A stretch of 64,000 nucleotides of DNA from Pristionchus mayeri (lineage: Eukaryota; Nematoda; Chromadorea; Rhabditida; Neodiplogasteridae): NCBI GenBank assembly GCA_036245805.1, contig BTRK01000001.1, forward strand, positions 7,688,001-7,752,000, in the 5' to 3' direction. The notes under the pieces were generated by a model. It saw only the letters and a list, made by a program, of their open reading frames with translations, was not told where the DNA came from and did no database searches. The number at the start of each line of letters is the position of its first letter. Position 1 is the stretch's first letter. A program made the position numbers and the translations under genes. Below are positions 46,159 through 58,113 of this stretch, piece by piece.

Positions 46159-47334
46159 CTATGGGCCATTGTCGATCACGTACTCGAGCACCTTCTCGCA
46201 GTCCTCCAGACCGCCGGAGAAGACCTGATGTCGATATAGAAATATTTCGTATTGTAGCCAATCTTTAACCAATTCATTCTTGACCTACCTTGACGCCGTC
46301 CCAATGGGTCGTCTCCATGAGCAGATTCTGGTCCCAGTCGAACATCGGCCCGATCAGTCGATTCAATGTGGTCAGCGTCCAGCGCGTCCAGTACATCATG
46401 CAGTAGGCGTTCGGACACAGGCGCGACTGCAATCGAGAATCCGGTTTACTACGGTAGTTCCGTGGAGAAAGCAGATGAGTTCCCCGGGTCACAGTCCTAG
46501 TTCACCGGGGAACGTTCCTAGAATAGGTGGGTACCATCAAAGCCAGCTTCAATACTCCACCGGTTTTGAACTCCAACCCAACCGGAAAATACATTGGTTC
46601 ACCGTCCCCTTCCCCGAATTTTGACCTTCGACCCCTCCGGTATTGATTTAAAAGAGTCAACAACTGCCCACCTATGGTTCCTAGAAGCCTACAGAGACCC
46701 ACCCCCTCTTCCCTCTCTCCCTCTGCCCCTTTAGAGGCGGGGCCGATTACCTGAATTTCAGCAGTAGTTTACCAAACCTAAGCAGTGTCAGCAGATGCCC
46801 ATGAGAAAGGAATGGGAGGGGGCGGGGTTTGGTAAGCTTCTAGGAAAGTGTCCTCACCGGATGTTAGTAGGAGATCCGAAGCACGGGCTCGATGATGTGC
46901 ATCGACACCTTGCATTGACTTGGTCATCTGAAGTGATAATATTTATCCCTTTTTCATCCTTTTCACAACGTGCGGAATAAAAAGCACTTTGCAATGCTCC
47001 TTCTCTGCACTTACCGTACCTTGTCGGGGAGTGGTCGGTAGGGGGCTGCGGCGATGAGATGAGATCCCTTCTGTGGCTTCTCGCCAGCCATCTGAATTGA
47101 TATTACGGTAAGACGACATGGTGTGCTACCGAAAACGGATCCGATTCGAGACCAACCTCGCTTCGCAGCTCCTTCAGCGGTGTTCGCAGTTGCGCGTGGT
47201 GCGTGAAGGTGCGAGCAGTGGTGTAGCTGTGGCTACCGGACACTCTGCAATACATGGTAAATAACCAAGCCGGAAACTGCTTGTAGATGAACACGGGCAC
47301 GGGACTGTTTTCAATTAGCAGTTTGATTCCGCCG
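46159..47334 (-). CDS. Unidentified protein, four 3' exons
   Basis: Minus-strand exons 47334-47157, 47091-47020, 46426-46289 and 46224-46159 (stop TAG) join in frame with consensus splice sites and encode about 150 aa. Landmarks: LLIENSPVPVFIYKQFPAWL, SHSYTTARTFTHHAQLRTPL, MAGEKPQKGSHLIAAAPY, RLCPNAYCMMYWTRWTLTTL, MFDWDQNLLMETTHWDGVKV and the C-terminal LEDCEKVLEYVIDNGP. The sequence is non-repetitive and aromatic-rich with paired Cys, so it looks like a real folded protein. I do not recognise the family. It begins in phase 2 with no start, so 5' exons are missing. The next upstream sequence belongs to the broken PITP fragment. Confidence 0.6.
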
Positions 47335-47396
47335 CTATACTTGCATATTCTATCAGCATTAAATTAAATAAGGAAAAAAATATAAACGCGCCTTTT

Positions 47397-48254
47397 CATC
47401 GAGCGCGCGGATGTCCGCCATCGTAAGCCGATGCAGTCGTCCATCCAGCAGAACACCTGCAATTTGTGCCATTAGTGCAGCCCTTTTCCAGAGCGAACAG
47501 CCGTGAATGGGTGATCAATGTGCATTAACAAGACAAAGACGTAAATGAAGCGTAATCGTAAATCAATATTCAAAAATGCCACATGTCCTTCGCAAAGTGA
47601 TCGTCGTCCCACCACTTTCATGTTTCATCGAACACTCATAAATGAACCGCGAAACGCAAACCTCGTGGGGAACTGCTTGAGGGAGAAGCTCTCGACCATC
47701 TGCTGGAAGCCGAACCACTTGATGTGCGCGGATACCAGCTTGTACGCGCACATCACCTGACATTCGATATTTAAATAATATAATTAAAAACATTCTTCTT
47801 GAAAATCACACATTCGCTTGGCAACTTTTAGAATTCATGAGGAACCATCACAATCAAAAATGCAGATTGGCTAGGCCGATCTAAGCTTCAAAAGTAGGTC
47901 CAATATGCATAGCTTCGACAAACAGAACTGCGTGCTAGTTATCATGCTACCCTCGACCGGTTCGGCTCCGGGCTTCTATTTCCGATACCAGTTTCATCAA
48001 TAATAACGCTAGCTACTTTTCAGTTTCAAGGAAATGATATAGCGAATCCCGCTATCCAAAGTAAAGCCCACTTACCGGCTCCGTGCCGTTCCTCCAGTCA
48101 TTGACGAGCGGTCCTCTGCCCATCTTCTTCGACTGGTACAGGAAGGGGGACGTCTCCGGCTTGACGTCGGCCGCCACCAGGAACTCATTGTTGTTAGTGA
48201 TGTTGATGTGGACGACCTCCGCTTCGCCAGCTCCTCCTTCGAGAGGTTGTGCGC
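47397..48254 (-). pseudogene. Class I phosphatidylinositol transfer protein, truncated and frameshifted
   Basis: Minus-strand exons 48254-48076, 47756-47662 and 47456-47397. Recognisable PITP segments: AHNLSKEELAKR, VVHINIT, KKMGRGPLVNDW, EPVMCAYKLVSAHIKWFGFQ, FCWMDD and LTMADIRALDEK; the family has KTGRGPLGPNW, MCAYKLV..KWWGLQ, and FCWLDKW..LTMDDIR. The N-terminal two-thirds of the START-like fold is absent. The frame breaks by one base between AKR and VVHIN (family: KREVV) and again inside FCWMDD...LTMADIR. Both breaks are in G-rich runs, so an assembly indel is possible, but the N-terminal loss is real in this window. Confidence 0.75.
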
Positions 48255-48727
48255 CTGTACTTTAAATAATTAAATATGATTTTAAACACTGACAAATAAT
48301 GAAACGTCAAACTGGTTGATCCTACGAGCATATTTTCGAATTTAACAATTAAATATAAACTAGTAATCGTTAATGCACATTCCATTCAGTATCACGCGTG
48401 CAAGGTTGTGGGAAACTAAAGAAGCGCGCTCTCTATAGATGGAAGTACGACACAGAAGGCGTCTTTGCACCTCTCATGTGACTTCAGTAATACTATACTC
48501 TACTTTCGGCACTTCTGCAGTTGAGGGGCAAGAGGCTCCGCCCACTTTTTCCTCTGCGTCTCTACTCACTACGCTCACCCTAGGCGCCCTGCTTCCCCGA
48601 TTGCGAAATAGGCGAGAGCGCCAGACAAGCAGGGTGCGCAGAGAGGAATTTTAGCGTACAAAAACAATATTCAAAGCATATGCTTGAATGCACTCACGAC
48701 ACTTTCTTAATACTTCTCCTTTCTCAG

Positions 48728-48796
48728 GAAGACGTCCTCGTCACTGGCTCACTCATTCTCGTCGGCAACGTCCTCTCGGCCCTGGGATACAAGTAA
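48728..48796 (+). pseudogene. FPGS exon 20 copy, isolated
   Basis: An intact copy of the last FPGS exon, including the stop ([20 protein letters not shown]), with about 75 bp of upstream intron (ACAAAAACAATATTCAAAGCATATGCTTG) and about 400 bp of 3' flank similar to 36410-36860. No other exon is nearby in order, so it is not expressible as FPGS. Confidence 0.9.
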
Positions 48797-48799
48797 TAT

Positions 48800-50110
48800 C
48801 ACTGACCCTCCGAATGACCCCCTTGAACTACCGTACCCCTGAATTAGTATTTACTCGTATATTATGAACTCGAACTATTAATTGTACTAACTGCATTGAT
48901 TCCTTTCCCTCACCCTTGACATTCCAAAGCTGGTCAGAGAATTTATTGACATATCGAGAATGCCTGATAAAAGATTATGGCGATTGTTTGATGAAGAAGA
49001 GTGAAAAATAAGCACCAAGAAGTCGGAAAAATTTTAAAATTATTTTAGCACAATTCGAGTCTCTCTTAGACAAGTCTTATTCGACCTAGTCAAAGACCGC
49101 TCCTATCCTATTACGCTCTCCCTATAGAAGAATCAGCACTGAAATTCGGCATCGATTGCGAGCGGAGAAAGTAGAATGTTCCTAGGCCTTTGTTTTCTAT
49201 ATCCTGATGTTTATTATTCACATGCCTATTATAGTTATTGTTGTAGAAGCATTCATCGGCTTTAGATATTGTCGTGAAACACATAACCTAATTGCACTGT
49301 GAAAATTCGGTTGTAGTTATTACGAATACACCGTTCAAGTATGACATTTAGAAAATAGGTAATCCACTGTTGAGGTGCATAAGTCATTTGAGTAGGTCTT
49401 TCTACTTTTATTTTAACAACTTTCAGAACGGTGGTGAATGTTTTTGTGTCATGTAGGCACATTTTAGGCGTGTGCGATTTTTTGCACCTTGCCAAGGATC
49501 TTCACAAATATGTTCACTGATTCAAAATTCTCTCTTATCAACTACGGTGAGAATTTATTGTAGTTTAAGACTTTCATCGGCCTTTGAAAGTGATATGAAA
49601 GATGCTGCTTGAACTAGAGAGATAGGTCGAGAGAGAGGAGAAGATGAGGATGATCTTTGATCTTTGAGAAACAATCTGCACTTTGAGCATAGTTGATTGC
49701 ACGAGATATATAAAATTTGTTAAACTAATTATTGTCTTGACTGTTGATTTTGGTGCAAACGAGTTCAATTGAGTAATCTAATTTCATTTTTTTTAGTTTT
49801 CAAGAACAATGATGGTTGCAAAAATATTTTCTCTCTTTTGATGTCATTTTGGTATGGTCTTTGAACTTTCCAATTTGACGTCATCTACGTAGTTGGTAAA
49901 TTATGATTTATTGTCAATCACGGATGATGGACTTATCTGCGAAGAGGCATTCCGTCCACTAAGAGGCATATGTGAAACACACATGCGGCTTTAAATTATT
50001 AGATTTCGCTGAGGTTTTCAGACGGACGATATCGAAAAGAAAGACAGTGACGTGATCGGCAGTTTAGCTGCTTTAGTCGCACTATGTCTGAGTTTGATCC
50101 ATAATCTGCC
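48800..50110. other. Non-genic flank and intron-like sequence
   Basis: Up to about 49300 it follows the 36410-36930 flank of an FPGS shard. The remainder has intron-like motifs (GATCTTTGATCTTTG near 49657, GAAATTGTGAAAC-like near 49272) but no exon I can place. Confidence 0.5.
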
Positions 50111-50124
50111 CAGCAAGCCTCATT

Positions 50125-50202
50125 GGCGACACTCCGTCTATTCTTTCCCCGCGGGAGGCGCTGAGAGTCTCAGCCTGAGACCCTGCTCGGCATCGATGGA
50201 AA
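50125..50202 (+). pseudogene. Degraded FPGS exon 11
   Basis: TTCTTTCCCCGCGGGAGGCGCT...CTCGGCATCGATGG resembles the exon 11 sequence coding FPAGGA..RFGID, with an inserted stretch and frame changes. A TTTTTAATATTAT block follows, as it does after exon 11 in the parent (near 30851). Confidence 0.5.
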
Positions 50203-50703
50203 GTAGCAATTTTTTGGCATATTTTTAATATTATTTATTTGACATTTTGGCGCAGAATGATCGTCGAAGCAGTATTCCATTTCAATTAGAGGAAATTGTG
50301 AAACATGAGTTTGATTATCGACAATTCTATGGAAAGCGGTGAACGATTTTTAAAATGAAACGTGCACGTTCTTCTCGCGCTGCTGGAAATCTAAATTTTA
50401 GACTGTTTTTGGCAATCTACCGCCTCATTTGAGGAGAATGAGAGGGGAAGCAAGATTCTTGAGAGAGGCAAGAATCTTACTTCGAGAACAAAGTATCTTT
50501 GATAGTATGGAAAATGATTGATTATCCCAACAAGATCTTGCAATCTTGCTTGTGAAGCCCTTCCTAATTTAAAATAATCATAAGATTTTGAAACTTTGCC
50601 GGATACCTGTGTTATACAAGCAAAGCTAGAAGTGGTGTATTTCCTTACTAGGATTTCAATTTTCTTAATTGCAAGGGCAAGTTTAATTTGTGTCCCATGA
50701 GTA

Positions 50704-52026
50704 CAGTCGCGCGCATAAGTGAGTGCGCACTTTTTGAATTTGCTGCAACTTTTTGCCCAGGGCAGGCATCATTCTACCACTCAGGTAGCATGTGCCAAAT
50801 TCATTGGTGATTATGGCCATGGTATTGGGGTATGACGCAATAGCCTAATCATTGTGTAGTGATGACGCAATAAAAAAAAGTACTTTTTCAAAAGGGCTTT
50901 ATTCTTACATAGATTTTTTCCACCTGGACACACTTTCTGTGGTTGGAGATATGTCTGAGGACTACCCAGAAATTTTTTTTGAAGTTGCTGCGTGGTCGCA
51001 CATTTGCAGCAGCCTTGCTGCAAAAACAAGGTCTGAAATTTGGAAATCAGCTCCTAGACTAGCTAGAGACTCGATGAAAACGCCAAAATGATCGCCATAA
51101 TGAGTACAGTTGATCCTGAGAATATGAAAACGATCGGTCAACATTTGCCCTCAGGGCACCAAAAAATCACTTTTTTGCATGCTCATTTTTTGGACATTCA
51201 TAACTTTCTGGGCAGTTTTCGGAAAAATCTGGTTTTTATGTGAGAATGTTCAAAATGTATTAAAAATATGATGCCCAACTTTTTAGACTGTTTGGATAAC
51301 TTTCCTGCCCGCGGCGGGCATTTTTCGGAGGGATACTCGGTTCGGGAAACACCTTGTTTACCCCTATGGCGAGAGAGTACAGACGACGAGATTGCGTAAA
51401 CAAGGTGTTTCCCGACCCGAGTATCCGAAGAATGGTCGCCGCGGTCAGGAAAGTTATCCAAACAGTCTAAAAAGTTGGGCATCATATCTTTAATACATTT
51501 TGAACATTCTCACATACAAACCAGATTTTTCCGAAAACTGCCCAGAAAGTTATGAATGTCCAAAAAATGAGAATGCAAAAAAGTGATTTTTTGGTGCCCT
51601 GAGGGCAAATGATGACCGATCGTTTTCATATTCTCGGGATCATGTGGAATTGTGATCACGATAATTTTGACGCTTTGAACGAGCTTATCTAGGAGCCGAG
51701 ATCTGTATTTTCGACCTCCATTTGCACCAAGTCTGCAGCCAATGTGTGACCACGCAGCAACTCCTCAGACAGATCTCTCTAATCTCCAACCACAGAAAGT
51801 GTGGCCAGTTGGAAAAAATCTATGTAAGAATAAAGCCGTTTTGAAAAAGTACATTTTTATTGCGTCATCACTACGCAATGATTAGGCAATTGCGTCATAC
51901 CCCAATACCATGATCATAATCTCCAATGAATTTGGCACATGCTACCTTAGTGGTAGAATGATGCCTGCCCTGGGCAAAAAGTTGCCGCTAATTCAAAAAG
52001 TGCGCACTCACTTATGCGCGCGACTG
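50704..52026. mobile_element. Foldback element G, TA duplication
   Basis: Termini CAGTCGCGCGCATAAGTGAG and its complement, flanked by TA. The arms pair over about 600 bp; TGACGCAATA near 50861, TTTTTTGGACATTCATAACTT near 51187 and their complements near 51545 and 51860 are easily found. CAG ends plus TA fit the Tc1/mariner-type target preference. No transposase is seen. Its inner core is shared with 61743-63094 but its ends differ. Confidence 0.85.
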
Positions 52027-52138
52027 TATGTCTCATGTGGACTTTGTTCTACAGCAACGATTGATCACAGTCGATATTCTCAGATATAACATTTCTCTGA
52101 TTTTTGTTTGAGAAACAATGCCATGCAATCAATTCCAG

Positions 52139-52210
52139 AGTTGCGCCGATTGGTTCCGAGCTTCGTCTTCGACCCTGAGTAACGACGAGAACAACGCCAC
52201 CACGAAGAGG
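52139..52210 (+). pseudogene. FPGS exon 15 copy, isolated
   Basis: Intact 72-bp copy coding [20 protein letters not shown] then TTKR, with the upstream intron end (AATTCCAG) and donor GTACGGTAGATTAT as in the parent exon at 32849-32920. Foldbacks G and A2 flank it on both sides. Confidence 0.88.
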
Positions 52211-52359
52211 GTACGGTAGATTATAGATTGACATGTACGACAATTTGATGAGGTATGGCAGATTATTGATTTGATTTACTCTGAAGCGATGATAATACGA
52301 TAGGTAAGTTGTTGATTTGGGATGTGTTCGTAGGTCTTTCATAACTCCCTCCATAAATA

Positions 52360-54346
52360 TCACGCCTCTCACGAGAGAATCGAGCTGAATTTGCCGTTCA
52401 TGGGAATGGAGGAAAATCGTGAATTGAGTTCTAACCGGTTTTGGTCATCCTAAGGGATGCCTGAGTGACCCCCGAAGTCTTATTGTGCAGACTTCATTTT
52501 GGAGCTTCCTACACCGGGTCGCAATTCGGCATCACTCACTTCAAGGGCCCATTTCTCGAATACGGTGATAGATTAAGCAAAAGTGACCTCTGAGTGACCC
52601 CTACGCATTTTTCGAGCTTTATCGATCGTTCTAAACCATTTTTTCTAAAACTCATTTTCAACGGTGGTACACTTGAGGTCAATTTTCTAAAAAAATGTAG
52701 GTAAAGACGCAGCTCAAATTTTCACAGTAGATGCAGTTCAGTGAGAGCTTCTAATGAATGGCTTGCGAAAAATATACGAAGTTGCCGGTGAGATTTTCAC
52801 CCTTTTTACTTCGTCTGGACCGTTTGAACTGTTTTTTCAACGGACATTTCGATTTAACTTCGATCATTTTCAGCAGCGCACTTCGAAAAGTGCGGTGTGA
52901 AATGAAATCGTCTGTTTAAAAAATAGTTCAAACGATCCCGACGAAGTAAAAAGGGCGAAACTTTCACCGGCAACTTCGTATATTTCTCGCAAACCATTCA
53001 TTGGAAAGCTCTCGCTGAGCTGCATCTACTGTGAAAATTTGAGCTGCGTCTTTACCTACAGTTTTGAGAAAATTGACCTCAAGTGTACTACCGTTGAAAA
53101 TGAGTTTTAGAGAAAATTGTTTAGACAGATCGATAGAGCTCGAAAAATGAGTCGGGGTCATTCAGAGGTCAATTTTGCTCTATCTTTCACCGTAACCAAG
53201 AAAACAGCTCGCAAAGTAGCCGTAATCCGACCCTACGTAGGGAGCTCCAAAATGAAGTGTGCACAATAACATGTCGGGGGTCACTCAGGCATGCCTCAGG
53301 ATGGCCAAAACCGGTTAGATCTCATTTCACCATTCCCAAGCTCAATAGGGAACCTCATAAGTCGATGTCGTTCAACCAGAAATCGGTCGACGGGAATGAA
53401 TTCCTACTCACTAGGGAAGCCCTCGGGCATATTCAGAAGTTCCACATTTTGCCTCCTAAGAACCGGAAATCGACCTCGAACATTTCCGCACGCAAATCCG
53501 ACTAACTTTGAAACGGTGAACTTGAGATGGAAAAGAGAGTATCTCCCTTACCTCGTCAGTATCTCATTGGTAAAGGCTCTGATCTCTACCCCACTCGACG
53601 CTGGTTCAGTTCCAGCTTTTGACTTCATTTTTTTGCACATTTTTGCTAATATTTTATATTGTTTTTGTCACTTCATAATTTCTGAATGAATCTGCTTTTC
53701 GTTAATTATCATAGGCATACGATTGTTTAACAAGTCCAGCTCCAGATTATGTGAATTCCTTTGTTCCTAGCTGCGCTGGATTCTCGAATCGGATCGGAAA
53801 GGGATCAGATGTTCCCTGCTCGTGCTCGGTGCGAGGCTGCACAATGTGCCCCAGATGCTCGAAGTCCTTATGTTTCTCTTGCGTTTGGCAGAAGCTTCAT
53901 CGATGCTGATTTGTCATTTGCTTTGTGCTGTCATTTTCCATTCTCTGTTGTTGTCTATGATCATGTTTACTTTTTCAAATAACGTATAAAGGTTGCTAAA
54001 CTTTTGCAAAAATGTGCAAAAAAATGATGTCAAAAGCTGGAACTGAACCAGCGTCGAGTGGGGGGTAGAGATCAGAACCTTTACCATTGAGCTACGCACG
54101 AGGTATTGGAGATGCTCTCCTTTCCATCTCAAGTTCACCGTTTCACAGTTAGTCGGATTTGCGTACGGCCCGTGGTAAATATTGAAGGTAGATTTCCGGT
54201 TCTTAGGAGACAAAATGTGGAACTTCTGAATATACCCGAGGGCTTCCCTAGGGAGTAGGAAGTTATCCCCGTCGACCGATTTCTGGTTGAACGACATCGA
54301 CTTATGAGGTTCCCTATTCAGCTAGATTCTCTCATGAGAGGCGTGA
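52360..54346. mobile_element. Foldback element A2 (family A), TA duplication
   Basis: Same termini as 779-1634 (TCACGCCTCTCACGAGAGAA) with TA on both sides, but 1.99 kb long. It contains a second inverted repeat around 52870 (AACTTCGTATATTT near 52987 and its complement near 52770). It also carries an outer arm pair at about 53330-53650 and 53990-54320. The outer pair contains tRNA-like A- and B-box sequence. Confidence 0.8.
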
Positions 54347-54603
54347 TATTCAAAGCGGTTTCGTGTTTGCATTTACTCATCCTTTAACAGAGGGAGGAGG
54401 AATTCATCAAGTGAAATTGTGCACCAAAATTTAAAGCTTGGTAGTCAATTTTCTCTTCAAATCAGTCATGCATGTGACTAGAAGTAGAAACGGATAAACT
54501 GAAAATAGAGAATTGCAATCAATTTCGTATGATTTTTGAATGCTCGCGAATCAGCCGATGTGTCTGTAGGCTTAAACGAATATTAGTCATTGATTATTCT
54601 CAG

Positions 54604-54652
54604 GCAATCGATGGAGTGCGAGGCTGCTTGGCGAAGGCTGCGGCTGGATATG
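54604..54652 (+). pseudogene. FPGS exon 18 copy, isolated
   Basis: Intact 49-bp copy (QSMECEAAWRRLRLDM) with acceptor TTCTCAG and donor GTTAGTTTTTGTTGTT. The preceding intron (AGAGGGAGGAGGAATTCATC...) matches the intron before exon 18 in the parent and in the 41-kb shard. Confidence 0.88.
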
Positions 54653-54659
54653 GTTAGTT

Positions 54660-57600
54660 TTTGTTGTTAAATATTTTGGTAAAATTTTCCCAACTTTGTG
54701 CTGTGGATTGCTATATAATACCCACTGGTTTGAACTAGTCTTCATGAAACATCAAAAGCATGTGTTGATTTTTTTGTTTCTTTTTTGTAATATAGATAAC
54801 TATTTGTAATTCACTTTTATGGGTTGAAAATATATTCAATATACTTCTTAGAAAAAGTTACTTGTCGACATTTTATTATGATAGACTTTTTGATTCAGTG
54901 AACATATGCTTGGCACTAGGTCAAAAATCGAAATCCTCCTAAATGTGCATACATGTAGTACTCAATGAGTGTAGCTCAGGCGTGGCCTATTTAGTGTTCT
55001 AGATCCCTCGCTGGGGAATGAGAGGCACTTTAGTTCAAAAATTTCAATTTTCGAATTTTGCTATTTTGAAAGCGAGCGGAACGGCTGATGTCTCTAAAAA
55101 TGCGCAATATTCAGATGATTGCACCTACAGTTGCGGACAAAAGTTTAGCACCAAATTTCAAATGATCATAACTTCTTTCAAAATTGAGATAAAGACTTAT
55201 GGTTTGGAGCATTCGAGAGATGAACCTCAGGACATTATCGGCATATGGATGAGGTGCTGAAACCTAAATATCGCGGGTTTCAAAATTTATTTTCCCGGAG
55301 ATCTTTCGATTTGATTTTTTTAAACCTTAGCCGAACTGCGCTATGAAGCCAAATTAATTTTGGAAAGAGTACCTCCCCCGATGATGTGAATCCACTATCC
55401 AGCGTGTTTGGTGCTACCCGATGAGAGTCGGTAAATCAATTTTCCGAGACATCACAAATTTCGTTTTTTGGCTATATCTTCGGAATAAATTGAGCTAAAG
55501 GGTCAAAATTTCACAGGTGTCATTCTGTCGTGATGGAGCAACAACCTGCCAAGTTTAATAGCGAACGGACTGAAAATTGCAAAAATCGAAAAAATTGTTC
55601 ACTAATATTCAGCCACATGAAAGTAACCAATCGGGTTCGGCGAAAAATCTGATTTCTTGTCACTTTATGCAGAAACTATTAGAGAATTACTGTGCGAAAT
55701 TGCGAGATTAGGCGATTCTTTATACTCATTTCGCATGGGCATACTCGGCGAGGGTCAGAGTGGAGCGGCTGTTCAGAAGTATCAGGTTGTAACATACGTT
55801 TTGTCGCGTCCAATCTCTTATGCATTTTAACCTCAGAAATTCTTCGAATTAATTTAATCTCAATTTCGTTATTCATCATCAGTGAGGGCCTTCGTACTCT
55901 TTCTTACGCGCTTTACTTCAGTCCTGTCAAGGCAGTTGAGGAGGCACATTAGTCAGACAAAGTTGTACTGAGATAAGGATTACAAATCATTTTCACGCAT
56001 CAGCTCTTCTTGAAAAGGATAAATTATGCCGATTTTGTGTGATTTGCGTAAAGTACTACATATGTGCATAATTTTGAACCACTCACGGATAATCGTTCTA
56101 GAAATGTAGACGAGTTTGTATAATGTGGATGGTTGGTGACGGTCGCGAAAACTTTCGCAAGCCGAATTTTCTTCTCAATAGATATCCAGATCCAAATAGT
56201 GGTAGAATATAGTTCACCCAAAGTGGTCAGTATGCAGACAAAGTTTGGGGTAGATTGGGTTCTGTTGAGATAAGTGGCTCCATTCAGAACGATGGTATGT
56301 AAATTAAACTAATGAAATCGGCACTTTGTTCATATTCCTACCTCGCACACATGTTCAATATCTGATTTGTTGTGTCCATCCTAACCATAAACCCTTCCCT
56401 TACTAGTATCTACTTGGGATAAGTTTGGAAATAAATAGCTTTTGAATGACAATCTTTAATTCGAAACACCTAAACTTGCATATTTTGGTAAAATTGTGCG
56501 CGAATTGAATTAATAACAATTCAAATTTCCCACAAGTGGAGTGTTCTTTCTCTCACTTGTTTAATGATAAATTATACCTCCATGAGTGGTAATTGGAACG
56601 CACTTATGTTAGTCACTGTTGTTGCAATTCTGGATTCAGAAGAGTTGGTCAAGTTGGCTACGAATCAGCGGCTAACCTTACACTCAGTGAAGTATATCTT
56701 TGATTCCGCTCAACATAGCACCATATCTGGCGTATATTTTGAAAGAGCATTGACGGGGTATATCACCATGCTGTAGAAGTTTGGTTCATTATTCATCTCT
56801 GCGAACTAGCACCTGATCAAACGAATTAAAAAAATCTGCACCAAATTTAAATCAGTTCATATTAATATTTTTCGCATAGCCAGCGTGCGCAGTTCAGCTC
56901 TACCCTATGGTTTGAATGTGCATGAACACCCCAAACATATACTAGGAGGTCAGGCATTGATAATGTTTGAGAAGTATCCTTCATGGAAATATTGTGAACC
57001 TCCGAAATGCGACAAAACTTATGTTACAACCTAATAAATCTGGATTGCATCAACCACAAGCAACTTCTATGTTTCAAAACTATATTTAAAACGGGTATAA
57101 ATGTTCAAGTTCGATTTTGCAGCGGTCATCTGCCTTAAACAATAAACAGAAAACAACTGAGATCAACGAACATAGCATGCCATTCATCGACGCTGAATCG
57201 AGGCGGGATCCTTTTTCGAGGGCGCAGGGATGATCAGAGCGGCCGGAAAATGATATGAAGTTCGAAAATTCCTCAATCTTCGCCAATTTTCTGCCTATGC
57301 CGCGCTCGCTTACAGAATATAGATAGTCTTTCACTTCTCACTTGATATGTCTTCACTTTGTGCGCCCTGTCGAGGAATAAATAACGCGCGCGCCTCATTT
57401 CAGAATCTAAAAAGAATCAGAATATGTATTTTTTACCATCATTGTGTGATATCAATCATAGAAATTGCAAGCAGCCACCTGATGATGCAATTGTGGAACC
57501 CAAATCGTAAGTATTTTGTTTCACTTCGAACACCAAGGTACATCATGGCTGTGGCATGCTGCGATCATATGAAGCATTCGTGGAACTCGCGTAAATCTTG

Positions 57601-58110
57601 TTCGCATTTTTTTCTATTTTTAATTTCTATATATCATTTCCTCTCCAGCCAGAGAACGTGCGCAATTGAGAGTTTTATATAGATTACTCTTCACAGCGTG
57701 CGCTAGGGTTGGCTAAACGATTGCGAGAAGCTATTGCGGACCCGCAAAGCTCGAATAACCATGTCTAGCATGCGCGACCTCGAGGAAGAAACGAAGCGTG
57801 CGTCATTCCTGAATCTGCAAGGACGACTGATTTCTCGAGGTACGTACCATGTTTCTACCGAAACTTCGACTATTCGGACGTTCAAGATTACTTAATATAT
57901 CATCGTAGCTCACAAAGAAATAAAATTCAGGAAAAACTTTCTCATCGTCTCCTCAGTCCACATACTCCACGAGCGCATCAGATGATGTTCCATTCAGATT
58001 CTCATGCAAACAGAAAACAGATAACCAAAAATTAACAGAAAATCATGGATCACGTCTTCATAATCATGCAGCAAATTTATCTATCAAGTACCTTTTCGCT
58101 GAATTTTCAA
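54660..58110. other. Mostly non-genic region
   Basis: No gene I can support. At 57763-57841 (plus) a short frame MSSMRDLEEETKRASFLNLQ ends at a good donor (GAG|GTACGT). Related, more degraded sequence lies near 57360-57420 and 59545-59600, so a small repeat family or exon remnants may be present. A single Tc-like end, ACAGTTGCGGACAAAAG, occurs near 55128 without a partner. Confidence 0.4.
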
Positions 58111-58113
58111 ATA

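Noticed and set aside
53291..54297. Similar open frames on opposite strands (RSTRNRSTGMN / MSFNQKSVDGDNFLL)
   Set aside because: They are the two arms of foldback A2. Identical sequence on both strands gives mirrored frames without family resemblance.
54966..55030. tRNA-like GTGTAGCTCAGGCGTGG
   Set aside because: No matching T-arm or closing acceptor stem.
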